A DNA stretch of 64,000 nucleotides from Vibrio rhizosphaerae (GTDB lineage Bacteria; Pseudomonadota; Gammaproteobacteria; Enterobacterales; Vibrionaceae), in the NCBI RefSeq assembly GCF_024347095.1, contig NZ_AP024903.1, positions 496,001 to 560,000 on the forward strand, in the 5' to 3' direction. Numbering within the stretch: the stretch's first letter is position 1; the number at the start of each line of letters is the position of its first letter. Below, in pieces: positions 50,780 to 59,379 of this stretch. The notes beneath the pieces were generated by a model that searched no databases, was not told where the DNA came from, and saw nothing but the letters and a program-made list of their open reading frames with translations. The translations under genes were made by a program, and so were the position numbers.

Positions 50780-53068
50780 ATGGCAACAGAAATCAGTTTT
50801 GACGGGGTAGAACAGCTGCCGTTACGTAAGTTTACGGAAGACGCATACCTGAACTACTCGATGTACGTCATTATGGACCGCGCACTGCCTTACATTGGCG
50901 ATGGTCTGAAACCGGTTCAGCGCCGTATTATTTATGCGATGTCGGAGCTTGGGTTATCGGCTTCGGCCAAATATAAAAAATCAGCACGGACCGTCGGGGA
51001 CGTGCTGGGTAAATATCACCCGCATGGTGATTCGGCTTGTTATGAAGCGATGGTTCTGATGGCACAACCTTTCTCTTACCGTTATCCGCTGGTGGATGGT
51101 CAGGGGAACTGGGGGGCGCCGGATGATCCGAAATCTTTTGCAGCGATGCGTTACACCGAAGCCAAGCTGTCGCGTTTTGCGGAAATACTGCTTGGCGAAC
51201 TCGGGCAAGGCACCGTTGAGTGGCAACCCAACTTTGATGGCACCATGCGCGAGCCACAAATGTTGCCGGCACGCTTGCCACATATCCTGCTTAATGGGGT
51301 TACGGGGATTGCTGTCGGAATGGCCACTGATATTCCGCCGCACAATGTCCGGGAAATTGCCAACGCAGTCATCCATCTCATCGATAAACCACAGGCTGGC
51401 TTAGATGAGATTATGGAATTCGTTCAGGGGCCGGATTACCCGACCGAAGCCGAAATCGTCTCTGCGCGAACCGATATCGAAAAAATCTATCGAACCGGTC
51501 GTGGCAGTATCAAGATGCGGGCCGTCTGGCACAAAGAAGGTGGTGATATTGTCATTACCGCACTGCCTCATCAGGTTTCCGGTGCGAAACTGCTGGAGCA
51601 AATCGCCAGCCAGATGCGGGCGAAGAAACTGCCGATGGTCGAAGATCTGCGTGATGAATCTGACCATGAAAATCCGACCCGAATTGTGATTGTACCGAGC
51701 AAGAAAAAAGTCGATTGTGATGTGCTGATGAATCACCTGTTCGTTTCGACGGATTTAGAAAAGAGCTTCCGTGTGAACCTGAATATGATTGGGCTGGATA
51801 ATCGTCCTCAGGTGAAAGGGTTGGTGGAAATTTTATCCGAATGGCTTGAGTTCCGCCGGAGTACGGTCAAGCGTCGCTTGCAGTTCCGGTTGGATAAAGT
51901 GCTGGCCCGGCTACATATCCTTGAGGGTTTGCTGGTTGCTTATCTCAATCTTGATGAAGTCATTGAGATAATTCGCAACGAAGATGATCCGAAAGCCGTT
52001 CTGATGGCGCGGTTTGGTATCACGGAAATTCAGGCGGATGCGATTCTGGATACACGCTTGCGTCATTTAGCAAAACTGGAAGAGTTCAAAATCCGGGCTG
52101 AGCAAGAAGAACTGGAAAAAGAGCGGGATAAATTAGAACAACTGCTTGGTTCAGAGCGTCGTTTGAATACGCTGCTGAAAAAAGAACTCAAAGCCGATGC
52201 TGAAAAATATGGTGATGACCGTCGTTCTCCTTTGGTTGAGCGGGCCGAAGCAAGAGCCTTAACGGAAAGAGAACTGGTACCGAGTGAACCGATTACAGTC
52301 ATTTTGTCGGATAAAGGCTGGATTCGTCATGCGAAAGGTCATGATATCGATTGTCAGGGGCTGAACTATAAATCGGGCGATCAATATCTGGCGCATGCCT
52401 GCGGGAAAAGTAATCAGCAGGCGGTGTTCTTCGGCAGTGATGGCCGTAGTTACTCGCTTGAAGCACACACCTTGCCATCCGCCCGTTCTCAGGGTGAGCC
52501 GATTACCGGGCGTTTGAATGTTGCAGAAGGCACTCAAATCCGTCAGGTGGTCATGGGCGATGAAGATCAGCTCTGGTTGGTCGGTTCAGATGCCGGATAT
52601 GGATTTGTCTGTAAAGGCAGTGATTTTCTCTCCAAAAACCGCAGCGGGAAAGCACTGGTGAACTTGCCGGATAACGCACTGATCATGACGCCGCAGCCGC
52701 TGAGCAGTTTAGAATCTGATGAAATTATGGCGATCACTAATCAGGGACGGATGTTGTTATTCCCGATTAAAGATCTGCCTCAATTGGGGAAAGGCAAAGG
52801 CAACAAGATCATTAATATTCCTTCAGCAAAAGCCAAAGCAAGAGAAGAGTTTGTCTCTCATCTGATGGTGTTGCCGCAAGGGGCTGCACTGACGATCTAT
52901 GCCGGTAAACGTAAGCTTGGACTGAAACCTGACGATCTGGAGAACTTCCGGGGCGAACGAGGCCGCAGAGGTGCATTACTGCCGCGTGGCCTGCAACGGG
53001 TGACCCGGATTGACATTGACGATGTGGTTGATGAAGCGGATACGCAAGCTGGCAATGAAGATATTTAA
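50780..53068 (+). CDS. parC: DNA topoisomerase IV subunit A
   Basis: DNA-cleaving subunit of topoisomerase IV, 762 residues. The catalytic tyrosine is Tyr125 in [10 protein letters not shown]. The quinolone-resistance region [16 protein letters not shown] keeps Ser85 and Glu89, the sensitive residues in vibrios. The C-terminal domain has beta-pinwheel blades (for example ATEISFDG is the N-terminus; blades begin near 500). A strong terminator follows 40 bases later, shared with the convergent DoxX gene. Confidence 0.98.
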   Translation: MATEISFDGVEQLPLRKFTEDAYLNYSMYVIMDRALPYIGDGLKPVQRRIIYAMSELGLSASAKYKKSARTVGDVLGKYHPHGDSACYEAMVLMAQPFSYRYPLVDGQGNWGAPDDPKSFAAMRYTEAKLSRFAEILLGELGQGTVEWQPNFDGTMREPQMLPARLPHILLNGVTGIAVGMATDIPPHNVREIANAVIHLIDKPQAGLDEIMEFVQGPDYPTEAEIVSARTDIEKIYRTGRGSIKMRAVWHKEGGDIVITALPHQVSGAKLLEQIASQMRAKKLPMVEDLRDESDHENPTRIVIVPSKKKVDCDVLMNHLFVSTDLEKSFRVNLNMIGLDNRPQVKGLVEILSEWLEFRRSTVKRRLQFRLDKVLARLHILEGLLVAYLNLDEVIEIIRNEDDPKAVLMARFGITEIQADAILDTRLRHLAKLEEFKIRAEQEELEKERDKLEQLLGSERRLNTLLKKELKADAEKYGDDRRSPLVERAEARALTERELVPSEPITVILSDKGWIRHAKGHDIDCQGLNYKSGDQYLAHACGKSNQQAVFFGSDGRSYSLEAHTLPSARSQGEPITGRLNVAEGTQIRQVVMGDEDQLWLVGSDAGYGFVCKGSDFLSKNRSGKALVNLPDNALIMTPQPLSSLESDEIMAITNQGRMLLFPIKDLPQLGKGKGNKIINIPSAKAKAREEFVSHLMVLPQGAALTIYAGKRKLGLKPDDLENFRGERGRRGALLPRGLQRVTRIDIDDVVDEADTQAGNEDI

Positions 53069-53100
53069 TTGACATTCATGGCGCAGCTATCGTGAGAAAT

Positions 53101-53136
53101 AAAAAAACCGGGCAATGAGATTGCCCGGTTTTTTTA
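53101..53136. terminator. Bidirectional terminator between parC and the DoxX gene
   Basis: An 8-bp stem CCGGGCAA/TTGCCCGG (53108-53115 and 53121-53128) with loop TGAGA is flanked by seven A and seven T. It serves both convergent transcripts, parE-parC and the MNIO cluster. Confidence 0.92.
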
Positions 53137-53185
53137 TAGATTCATTGTGTCGGTTTACTTACTGGTTACTACACTTACTTACGAC

Positions 53186-53662
53186 TTATTGATTGAAGCC
53201 GCGACACCTTAGCCGGGCATCTAGTGATATCGCGCCCGCGCCTTTGTACATGATCCAGGCACTCAGTGCCAGCCAGGTCGCATGTGTCGGATAAGCATCC
53301 GGGTAAACAAAAATCTGAATCACCAGTGTCATACCAAAAATTCCCAGCGCGGCAAGACGGGTCGCCAATCCGGTAAGTAATAAGACGGCAAGCACATGTT
53401 CGGCAATCGTGGCAAGGTAAGCAGCCATCACATAAGGAATGACTGGGAGGTCATATTCATATTCGAACAGGGCAAATGTGCTGTCCTTGATCATCGGCCA
53501 GCCGAAATGGATTGGGCCGGAAATCAAATTGAAAGCAAAGCCTTCAATTTTGGTTTGTCCGGAGAGCCAGAAAATTGCAGCGAGGCCAAAGCGACTCAGC
53601 AATAAGATGATCGATTCGGTCCACGGAGAGGCCGATATTTTCTTCAGCAGCGGCAGTGACAT
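53186..53662 (-). CDS. DoxX-family membrane protein of the MNIO cluster (BufD-like)
   Basis: A 158-residue protein with about four membrane segments (for example LLLSRFGLAAIFWLSGQTKI, PYVMAAYLATIAEHVLAVLLL, LAALGIFGMTLVIQIFVY). DoxX/DUF417-like proteins often close DUF2282-DUF692-DUF2063 operons; some published bufferin operons include one. I chose MSLPLLKKISASPW at 53662, 10 bases after the DUF2063 stop; the longer frame from 53782 overlaps that gene and is not DoxX-like. Its role in the pathway is unknown; a redox or membrane-anchoring function has been guessed for the family. Confidence 0.85.
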   Translation of the reverse strand: MSLPLLKKISASPWTESIILLLSRFGLAAIFWLSGQTKIEGFAFNLISGPIHFGWPMIKDSTFALFEYEYDLPVIPYVMAAYLATIAEHVLAVLLLTGLATRLAALGIFGMTLVIQIFVYPDAYPTHATWLALSAWIMYKGAGAISLDARLRCRGFNQ

Positions 53663-53672
53663 AAACAGGCTC

Positions 53673-54422
53673 CTATTGTGGCCAAATGGCTCGAATAATG
53701 GGTTTTTGCAATAGCGTTGCAAATAACGCCGGAAAATGGTCAGGTACGATATTTTGGCTGGCTTGCGCGAGCGTGACGCCATGCTTTAGCTGTTGAATTA
53801 AGTGGTATTCATCCGCAGAAAGAGGATAGAACACCCCATAGTACGAACTTTTAGTCAGTAGTAGGTACTCACTTTTATTCCATTGAATATCCTGAATCAT
53901 CACGGCTGAGTCTGGCTGGTGGGCCTGATAAATTAAGCCAACAGCATAAGAGGTTTGCCATAACCAACAGGGGTCCGTGAGTTGCCAGACCGATTGTGTC
54001 GGGTCGGCGCATGCTGCCAGATGTTGTTGAATATCGCTGATAGAGAGTACGGGGATATCGGCGGCGTGGGTCAATTGCAATAACTGATATTCCAGCTGGG
54101 CTAATTCACTGAAGTAAGGCAGCGATGAAAGCTGTGGTATCGAGCGGGAAAACTCAGCAAATTGCGCCCCATACTCGCTCAATATTGGCGAAGTTGGCGG
54201 ATAACGTTGAATAAAATGTCCCGCCAGCATGCGGAAGAAATCCTCACCAACCACCTGTTTGCAGACCGGATAGATTTCTTCCAGTGCCTCAGTCAGTGAG
54301 TGATAGACATTGTTGCGGTAAACGGCAAAGCGAGCTTGTCTTTCTGCGACTGATGCGGCGTCGATTTGTGGCAGTGCGTCATCGTTTTGCATCAGAATCG
54401 ACTGGCTAAATTGCTGTTGCAT
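53673..54422 (-). CDS. DUF2063 protein, partner of the MNIO enzyme (BufC-like)
   Basis: A 249-residue cytosolic protein of the DUF2063 family, labelled putative DNA-binding in databases but known from MNIO RiPP clusters as the protein that presents the precursor peptide to the enzyme. The N-terminal helical part has RFAVYRNNVYHSLTEALEEI and YPVCKQVVGEDFFRMLAGHF, typical for the family; the C-terminal half is variable. Start MQQQFSQSILMQN at 54422 overlaps the MNIO gene by 17 bases, implying coupled translation. The frame extends to 54536 without similarity. Confidence 0.88.
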   Translation of the reverse strand: MQQQFSQSILMQNDDALPQIDAASVAERQARFAVYRNNVYHSLTEALEEIYPVCKQVVGEDFFRMLAGHFIQRYPPTSPILSEYGAQFAEFSRSIPQLSSLPYFSELAQLEYQLLQLTHAADIPVLSISDIQQHLAACADPTQSVWQLTDPCWLWQTSYAVGLIYQAHQPDSAVMIQDIQWNKSEYLLLTKSSYYGVFYPLSADEYHLIQQLKHGVTLAQASQNIVPDHFPALFATLLQKPIIRAIWPQ

Positions 54423-55326
54423 GTTCGGCCCCTGATGCTGATTGAACGGTTCGTTGAATACGCGTCCGGATCTGATCTGCCATTGTTGCCTGCTGTTGCA
54501 GTACCACCAGTTCCGGGAGTTGTCCGTCCCATTCAATCAACGTGGGTTTATCGCCCCATTTTTGCAACGTATATTGATAGAGTTGCCAGACATCATCCGC
54601 GACTTCCCGATCATGACTGTCAATTCTCAGAGGGACGGTCTCATTTTTGTCTACAGCGTAACCGGCCAGATGAATCTGTCGCACGGCCTGACCCGGAAAT
54701 TGATCGATATATTGGTAAGGATCCTGCTGATGATTAAAACAGGAAACGGCAACATTATTGACGTCAAGTAGTAACTGGCATCCGGTCCGCTGGATGATAG
54801 TCGTGATAAATTCCAGCTCACTCATGGTTGTTGTTTTAAAGCGCAAGTAGGTCGATGGATTCTCCAGTAGCATGGGGCGCTTCAGTTGTTCCTGAACCTG
54901 ATCAATGTGCGCACAAACTTGCGCCAGCGTTTTTTCTGTATAAGGAAGTGGCAGTAAATCGTTGAAAAAATGATTGAAATGGCTGGACCATGCCAGGTGT
55001 TCTGAGAAAACCAGTGGTTCAATCCACTCGACCAGTTGCGCGACTTTCTTGAGGTGCTCCCGGTTTAACGGCGACTCGCCACCGATAGAAAGGCCCACGC
55101 CATGAACGGTGATCGGATAATGGGCCCGAATCTTTTCCAGATAGTAACGGTTGGGGCCTCCGGCGGAGAGGTAGTTTTCGGCATGGATTTCAAAAAAACC
55201 GATGGTTGGTTTTTCTGCCAGAATCGCCTGATAATGACAGGGTTTTAAGCTCACCCCACTCAAGTGTGGAAAGCCCGAAGACGTTTGCACGTCTTCGGCG
55301 GATGGGGTTGGACGAAGTTCAATCAT
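54406..55326 (-). CDS. DUF692/MNIO multinuclear iron oxygenase (BufB-like)
   Basis: A 306-residue TIM-barrel enzyme of the DUF692 family, now called MNIO (multinuclear non-heme iron-dependent oxidative enzymes). Members modify cysteines in ribosomal peptides; in bufferin systems they are reported to make thiooxazole-type groups. Metal-ligand motifs visible: IGFFEIHAENYLS near residue 42, VHGVGLSIGG near 74, SEHLAW near 107, LLENPSTYL near 151, LLDVNNVAVS near 188, IHLAGY near 218, DSHDREV near 236 and LIEWD near 263. The cluster order DUF2282-DUF692-DUF2063-DoxX is the classical one. Substrate and product are inferred. Confidence 0.93.
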   Translation of the reverse strand: MIELRPTPSAEDVQTSSGFPHLSGVSLKPCHYQAILAEKPTIGFFEIHAENYLSAGGPNRYYLEKIRAHYPITVHGVGLSIGGESPLNREHLKKVAQLVEWIEPLVFSEHLAWSSHFNHFFNDLLPLPYTEKTLAQVCAHIDQVQEQLKRPMLLENPSTYLRFKTTTMSELEFITTIIQRTGCQLLLDVNNVAVSCFNHQQDPYQYIDQFPGQAVRQIHLAGYAVDKNETVPLRIDSHDREVADDVWQLYQYTLQKWGDKPTLIEWDGQLPELVVLQQQATMADQIRTRIQRTVQSASGAEHATAI

Positions 55327-55341
55327 CGCGAATTCCCCGAC

Positions 55342-55617
55342 TTAGAATGCTTTGAGCTGTCCATGACCTGTTGGTGAGGTTTCAGAGCTCATATCCATAC
55401 AAGTCCCTTTCGGCACAAGCTTCCATGCATTTCCCTGATAGTCGGTTTTCGATGTTCCGGCGCAAGAAGTACCCGGTCCGGCTTTACAATCATTTTGTCC
55501 GGCAAGTGCGACTCCGTAGCATTTTTCTTTACTGGCTGCCTGTGCCGGTAATGTTGCTGCCGAGAGTGCAACCGCAGTTGTCAGAGCGAGCGCTAGAGAT
55601 GTTTTTGATGTGTTCAT
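55342..55617 (-). CDS. DUF2282 precursor peptide (bufferin BufA1-like)
   Basis: A 91-residue exported peptide. Signal peptide of about 27 residues ending LPAQA; the mature part has four cysteines, Cys33, Cys44, Cys52 and Cys73, in the family pattern [14 protein letters not shown], then [20 protein letters not shown] and PKGTC. DUF2282 members paired with MNIO enzymes are precursors of bufferins, RiPPs that bind copper in the periplasm and protect against excess metal. It is 15 bases upstream of the MNIO gene and has its own ECF-type promoter motif. Copper binding here is an inference; another soft metal or oxidant is possible. Confidence 0.9.
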   Translation of the reverse strand: MNTSKTSLALALTTAVALSAATLPAQAASKEKCYGVALAGQNDCKAGPGTSCAGTSKTDYQGNAWKLVPKGTCMDMSSETSPTGHGQLKAF

Positions 55618-55657
55618 CGTGTGTTCCTCACAAGTGTGTTGTCTGATTCCCTTATTC

Positions 55658-55684
55658 GACGGATGAACAGGGATGGGTATTACA
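55658..55684 (-). promoter_or_regulatory. ECF-type promoter motif upstream of the precursor peptide
   Basis: On the minus strand TGTAA (55680-55684), 18 bases, then CGTC (55658-55661) continuing GAATA. It lies 41-67 bases before the DUF2282 start, inside the 87-base gap after the anti-sigma gene. The same two-part pattern occurs upstream of the sigma factor gene, and TGTAA/CGTC boxes are typical of several ECF promoters. Confidence 0.6.
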
Positions 55685-55704
55685 CTAAAAATGAAAAAAA
55701 TTTA

Positions 55705-55899
55705 TTATTTTTTATCTTTTAATTCTGTATGCATGTAACTTTTTGATAATAAACGAATATCATCCATCTGTTTGCCAAAGCGACGGCAACTGCTGCACAT
55801 GCCCGTATGGAGGTGTAGTGCTAATTTTTCTTTGGTGGTGAGTGTTCGCTCCATTCGCTCGGAAAGAAGTCGGGTGGCTTGCTTACAGTTCATCATCAT
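55705..55899 (-). CDS. Small zinc-finger (zf-HC2) anti-sigma factor
   Basis: A 64-residue protein with the anti-sigma zinc motif H-x3-C-x2-C (His31, Cys35, Cys38) in HLHTGMCSSCRRF and an N-terminal Cys5 that could be the fourth ligand. It has no membrane segment, so it should sense a cytosolic signal, for example metal or thiol stress. Its ATG overlaps the stop codon of the sigma factor gene by four bases, the usual coupling for sigma/anti-sigma pairs. The target is inferred to be the adjacent sigma factor. Confidence 0.85.
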   Translation of the reverse strand: MMMNCKQATRLLSERMERTLTTKEKLALHLHTGMCSSCRRFGKQMDDIRLLSKSYMHTELKDKK

Positions 55900-56522
55900 C
55901 GTTCCTCCGACAGATACCAGTTATTTTCTAAACACTCCCTGAGTCTGAGACGAGCACGGTAGAGCGTGACATTGAGGTGACTGATCGATATGTCTTCATG
56001 GTGACAAATCTCGGGAGTTTCCAGCTCAAGAAACTCTCGCATCATGAATAATCGCCCATAGCGTTCCGGTAAGGCATTCAGGCAAGCATCGAATACGCGC
56101 CAAAAATGTTCATTTTCAATGCAACTATCAGGTTGTTGCCATTTCACCGGGCGTTCATGTTTATGCCAGTGGCCATGTTGATCAAACAGCTTTTCCATCA
56201 AGGCATCACCTTGTGTACAGTCTCCTTGTTCAAGCTGGCTGGCGACCGTGGTGCGTTTTTCTTTTCTCAGCAAATCGATCAACTTGTTCTTGAGAATGGC
56301 AAAAATCCAAGTTTTCAGTGCGGCTTGCTGTTCAAACTTATCGATATGTTGATACGCAGCAATCATTGCTTCCTGGACCGCATCCTCGGCCAGTTGCTCG
56401 TCTTGAACTTGTAAGCGGGCAAATTTCAACATCTGCTGCCTTAACGGTTGGATAAACTGCTCATCGTCAAAGAGATGTTGTGAAAATGTATTTAGTTGAA
56501 TATCTGAATCGGCTAATGTCAT
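55896..56522 (-). CDS. ECF-type sigma factor (TIGR02943-like) of the MNIO cluster
   Basis: A 208-residue sigma-70 family protein. Region 2 has EDAVQEAMIAAYQHIDKFEQ and TWIFAILKNKLIDLLRKEKR (residues 47-90); region 4 has LPERYGRLFMMREFLELETP and a helix-turn-helix with ISHLNVTLYRARLRLREC. The linker between them is unusual for ECF factors in being histidine-rich (His116, 118, 120, 122 in DQHGHWHKHE), a possible metal-responsive feature. It is followed by its zinc-finger anti-sigma and then the precursor peptide operon, and is preceded by a TGTAA/CGTC motif like that of the precursor. Similar to sigma factors called TIGR02943. Confidence 0.9.
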   Translation of the reverse strand: MTLADSDIQLNTFSQHLFDDEQFIQPLRQQMLKFARLQVQDEQLAEDAVQEAMIAAYQHIDKFEQQAALKTWIFAILKNKLIDLLRKEKRTTVASQLEQGDCTQGDALMEKLFDQHGHWHKHERPVKWQQPDSCIENEHFWRVFDACLNALPERYGRLFMMREFLELETPEICHHEDISISHLNVTLYRARLRLRECLENNWYLSEER

Positions 56523-56557
56523 TCAATATCTCAATAAAAAGGAACTCTGTTAGTTTA

Positions 56558-56583
56558 GACGAATCTTGAATCAATTCCTTACA
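56558..56583 (-). promoter_or_regulatory. ECF-type promoter motif upstream of the sigma factor gene
   Basis: On the minus strand TGTAA (56579-56583), 17 bases, then CGTC (56558-56561) continuing TAAAC. It ends 36 bases before the sigma factor start and matches the motif upstream of the DUF2282 gene, with one base less spacing. This suggests autoregulation. Confidence 0.6.
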
Positions 56584-56742
56584 GGGTATTTTTATTTTTT
56601 ATGGATCGGGTGACGGCATTGTGCGTGTTGATGATGTCCTTCGTCTGCATCACCGGGGGATCCAGCCGATGAGCAAGCCGGGGGAGGTCGTTCTATCCGG
56701 CATTCACAGAAAGAGAAAGATGGTGGTGGGAACAATAGAAAT

Positions 56743-56765
56743 ATCCGCCCCAATACAGAGCGGAT
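56743..56765 (-). terminator. Possible terminator after yacG
   Basis: ATCCGC/GCGGAT with an 11-base loop, 16 bases after the yacG stop on the minus strand, followed by ATTTCTATTG. The stem is short and the T run broken, so this is tentative. The rest of the 258-base gap to the sigma factor gene shows no convincing gene. Confidence 0.4.
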
Positions 56766-56780
56766 GTGAAGATGTGAAGG

Positions 56781-56984
56781 TTAATCGAGATTGTCTTCTG
56801 ACCAACCATCCGTATCGGATGTATCGGGGGCACTGGGAATGACATTTTCTTCATTGGCCCAACTGCCGAAGTCGATCATTTGGCATTGTTTACTACAAAA
56901 CGGGCGAAAGGGGCTTTGCTCTCCCCAGACAACAGCTGCGCCACATTGAGGACATTGAACGGTTGTGATCTTTGGATTCGTCAT
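56781..56984 (-). CDS. yacG: DNA gyrase inhibitor YacG
   Basis: A 67-residue zinc protein (65 in E. coli) that binds GyrB and blocks DNA binding. Four zinc cysteines are visible in [13 protein letters not shown] and [12 protein letters not shown]; the C-terminal tail is acidic ([18 protein letters not shown]). Last gene of the coaE-zapD-yacG series, the same order as in E. coli, 33 bases after zapD. Confidence 0.95.
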   Translation of the reverse strand: MTNPKITTVQCPQCGAAVVWGEQSPFRPFCSKQCQMIDFGSWANEENVIPSAPDTSDTDGWSEDNLD

Positions 56985-57017
56985 AATTCTCTATATTGTT
57001 CGTTAGTCACATGTACG

Positions 57018-57758
57018 TTAGCAACAAACCGCCAGTTCAAACTGGATATCGCAGGTGCTGGCTTGATTTGTTTCAAATTCAATAAATTTTATCGCAAAAC
57101 GGTTTTTGTGTCCTGAAATCATCGGATAAACCCCATATTCCAAAGGGATCATCAGGCGGAGAATATTGGCATCTTCGGCATCACTCTGATAAAAGCCTGA
57201 TTTTGCCGTATAAGCCCGGTACTGACCTGTTTCCCGGGCGAGTTTCAGCCACAGACTCAGTGCAGATGATAGGGGTTTCACGGTTTGGAGCCAAGTCAAA
57301 GCATCCTGCTGTTTTTGTTCTGTCGGGGTATGCAGCCAGTAATGCAGCGCCGGCAGATCAAAACAGCATGATCCTCCGGGAAGATTAAAGCGTTGGCGGA
57401 TCGCGCTCAGGAAGCGATCTTCTTTGAGTGAGACGCCAAACCGCTCTGCATTCATCAGATTTGAATGCACTTCATCCACTTCTCTCAGTAATGCCAACAA
57501 TGTATTTTGATCGACGCCGTCAACATTCAGCCAGTTTCGGTACATGATCCGCTGCTTTTCGATATCTTTTGCCAATTCACTCCGGAGCTGGATCTGTTCA
57601 AAAATATCAAGCAGGTCAAATAATGCCCGGAAAAAAAGCTGATATTGGTCTCTCTCATCAAATTGAGATGCACGATGGAGCTGGGCCAGCAGGGATTCGA
57701 CTCTCAGATAAATTCGAGTCTTTTCATTCAGAGGATGTTCGAATTGATGGATCGTCAT
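57018..57758 (-). CDS. zapD: Cell division protein ZapD
   Basis: Cytosolic FtsZ-bundling protein (formerly YacF) that stabilises the Z ring. It has 246 residues (247 in E. coli). Family features: [20 protein letters not shown] at the N-terminus, [20 protein letters not shown] near 118, and [20 protein letters not shown] near 205. Between coaE and yacG, in the same direction. With zapA in this window, two FtsZ-associated proteins are encoded here. Confidence 0.96.
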   Translation of the reverse strand: MTIHQFEHPLNEKTRIYLRVESLLAQLHRASQFDERDQYQLFFRALFDLLDIFEQIQLRSELAKDIEKQRIMYRNWLNVDGVDQNTLLALLREVDEVHSNLMNAERFGVSLKEDRFLSAIRQRFNLPGGSCCFDLPALHYWLHTPTEQKQQDALTWLQTVKPLSSALSLWLKLARETGQYRAYTAKSGFYQSDAEDANILRLMIPLEYGVYPMISGHKNRFAIKFIEFETNQASTCDIQFELAVCC

Positions 57759-57789
57759 TTCGCTAGCCTTTATTGATTCCGTTTCATTG

Positions 57790-58398
57790 TCACAAATTTT
57801 TGCCGCACATGGCTAGATACTTCTGGTGTAATGTTGTGATTTGAGACAAAAGTTGGTCATTTTCTGCGCTATTGTCAATCACGTCATCGGCCACGGCAAG
57901 TCGCTCTGCCCGGGTAGCCTGCGCAGAAAGTATACGCTGAGCATGATCATCACTGATCCCGTCACGTGCCATTGTGCGCTGAATTTGTATCGCTTCTGCA
58001 ACATCGACAACTAAAATTCGGTTTGCCATCGACTGAAGTTGATTTTCAACTAAGAGTGGAATGACTAACAACGCATAGGGTGAGGTCGTGTGAGTCAGTG
58101 CTATTTGCATTTTTTGTCTGATCATCGGATGAAGTCGTTGATTCAGCCATGATTTTTCTTCCGGGTCAGCAAAGATAATTTCTCTCAGGCGCGCACGGTT
58201 TAATGTCCCGTCTGCGTTGAGGATTGTCTGACCGAAGTGCTCAGCAATGGCAGCCAGACCTGACGTCCCGGGAGCGACAACTTCTCTGGCAATGACATCG
58301 GCATCAACGATATCAATCGCAAAGTGTTGATGAAAAAGTTCGGCTACCGTTGTTTTTCCGCTTGCGATGCCTCCGGTTAACCCGACAACGAATGTCAT
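57790..58398 (-). CDS. coaE: Dephospho-CoA kinase
   Basis: Last enzyme of coenzyme A synthesis, phosphorylating the ribose 3'-OH of dephospho-CoA. It has 202 residues (206 in E. coli). P-loop [18 protein letters not shown] at the N-terminus, [10 protein letters not shown] near 32, and lid region with HPMIRQKM. It lies one base after the pilD stop, so it is translated from the pil-coaE-zapD-yacG message. Confidence 0.97.
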   Translation of the reverse strand: MTFVVGLTGGIASGKTTVAELFHQHFAIDIVDADVIAREVVAPGTSGLAAIAEHFGQTILNADGTLNRARLREIIFADPEEKSWLNQRLHPMIRQKMQIALTHTTSPYALLVIPLLVENQLQSMANRILVVDVAEAIQIQRTMARDGISDDHAQRILSAQATRAERLAVADDVIDNSAENDQLLSQITTLHQKYLAMCGKNL

Positions 58399-58399
58399 A

Positions 58400-59272
58400 T
58401 TACGCTCCTAGTACAATGGATGTATACCAGCTCATCATGGGGTCTCCCCAGATGAGGCAGAACCATCCGGCAATCGCCAGAGAAGGGCCGAATGGAAAGG
58501 CCTGATTACCTTGCTTCTTCATCAAAAGTAGTGTGCCACCTAACAGGATGCCAATCACCGAGGCCAGTAAAATGACCAGCGGTAACGTTTGCCAGCCGAT
58601 CCATGCGCCTAAGGCTGCAAGATATTTAAAGTCACCGTATCCCATGCCTTCTTTTTTCGTCAGGAGCTTAAATATCCAGTAAATCGACCAGAGTGACACA
58701 TAGCCGGCAACTGCGCCGATCACCGCATCAGATAAAGGCAGTGGACTGATATGTGTCAGGGATAGTAACAGCCCGAGCCAGATCAGCGGGATGGTTAAAT
58801 TGTCAGGAAGTAACATCTGATTAAGATCGATACATGCCGCAGCAATGCTGATGTAGGTAAAAATGAGTAATGCCAGCGTGTAATAGGTCATGCCACCGTG
58901 AATTGCGACAATGCAGCTTGCCAGTGCTGTCATCAGCTCGACCAGTGGATATTGTACCGATATCGGCTTGCCACAGTCTGCACATTTGCCACCGAGCAGT
59001 AACCAGCTAAATAAGGGGATATTATGCCAAAGCCGAATTCGATGATGGCAGTGAGGACAGAATGATGCCGGGAGACTCAGGGAAATCCGTTCCTTCTTTG
59101 TGGGGGAAGGAATCTTGTACTCAGGGAAAGCTTCGCCAAATTCTTGCTTCCAGCTTGTGACCATCATCTGTGGTAAACGATAGATGACGACATTGAGAAA
59201 ACTCCCGATGATCAGGCCGAAGAGGCTTGCAAAAACAGGAAATAACCAAGGATAAATCAAAAATGCATCCAT
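58400..59272 (-). CDS. pilD: Type IV prepilin peptidase/N-methylase PilD
   Basis: Inner-membrane aspartyl protease that cuts prepilin and pseudopilin leaders and methylates the new N-terminal Phe; in vibrios one such enzyme serves both pili and type II secretion. It has 290 residues and about eight membrane segments. Zinc-binding cytosolic cysteines in FCPHCHHRIRLWHNIP and GGKCADCGKPI; catalytic aspartates in CIDLNQMLLPDNLT and MGYGDFKYLAALGAW. Confidence 0.97.
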   Translation of the reverse strand: MDAFLIYPWLFPVFASLFGLIIGSFLNVVIYRLPQMMVTSWKQEFGEAFPEYKIPSPTKKERISLSLPASFCPHCHHRIRLWHNIPLFSWLLLGGKCADCGKPISVQYPLVELMTALASCIVAIHGGMTYYTLALLIFTYISIAAACIDLNQMLLPDNLTIPLIWLGLLLSLTHISPLPLSDAVIGAVAGYVSLWSIYWIFKLLTKKEGMGYGDFKYLAALGAWIGWQTLPLVILLASVIGILLGGTLLLMKKQGNQAFPFGPSLAIAGWFCLIWGDPMMSWYTSIVLGA

Positions 59273-59379
59273 TCAACTGTGCTCAATATTGTTCGATAAC
59301 CAACCCCCGTTCAGCGAGGCAGTTTCAATTCAGACCGGTGACTCAAAACGCATCTGAGTGTACGACTACGGACATTATA

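Noticed and set aside
53663..53782. N-terminal extension of the DoxX gene
   Set aside because: It overlaps the DUF2063 gene in another frame, is basic and not family-like; the ATG at 53662 is the natural start.
56621..56842. 73-codon plus-strand frame between the sigma factor and yacG
   Set aside because: It overlaps yacG antisense, has no recognisable domain and no good ribosome site.
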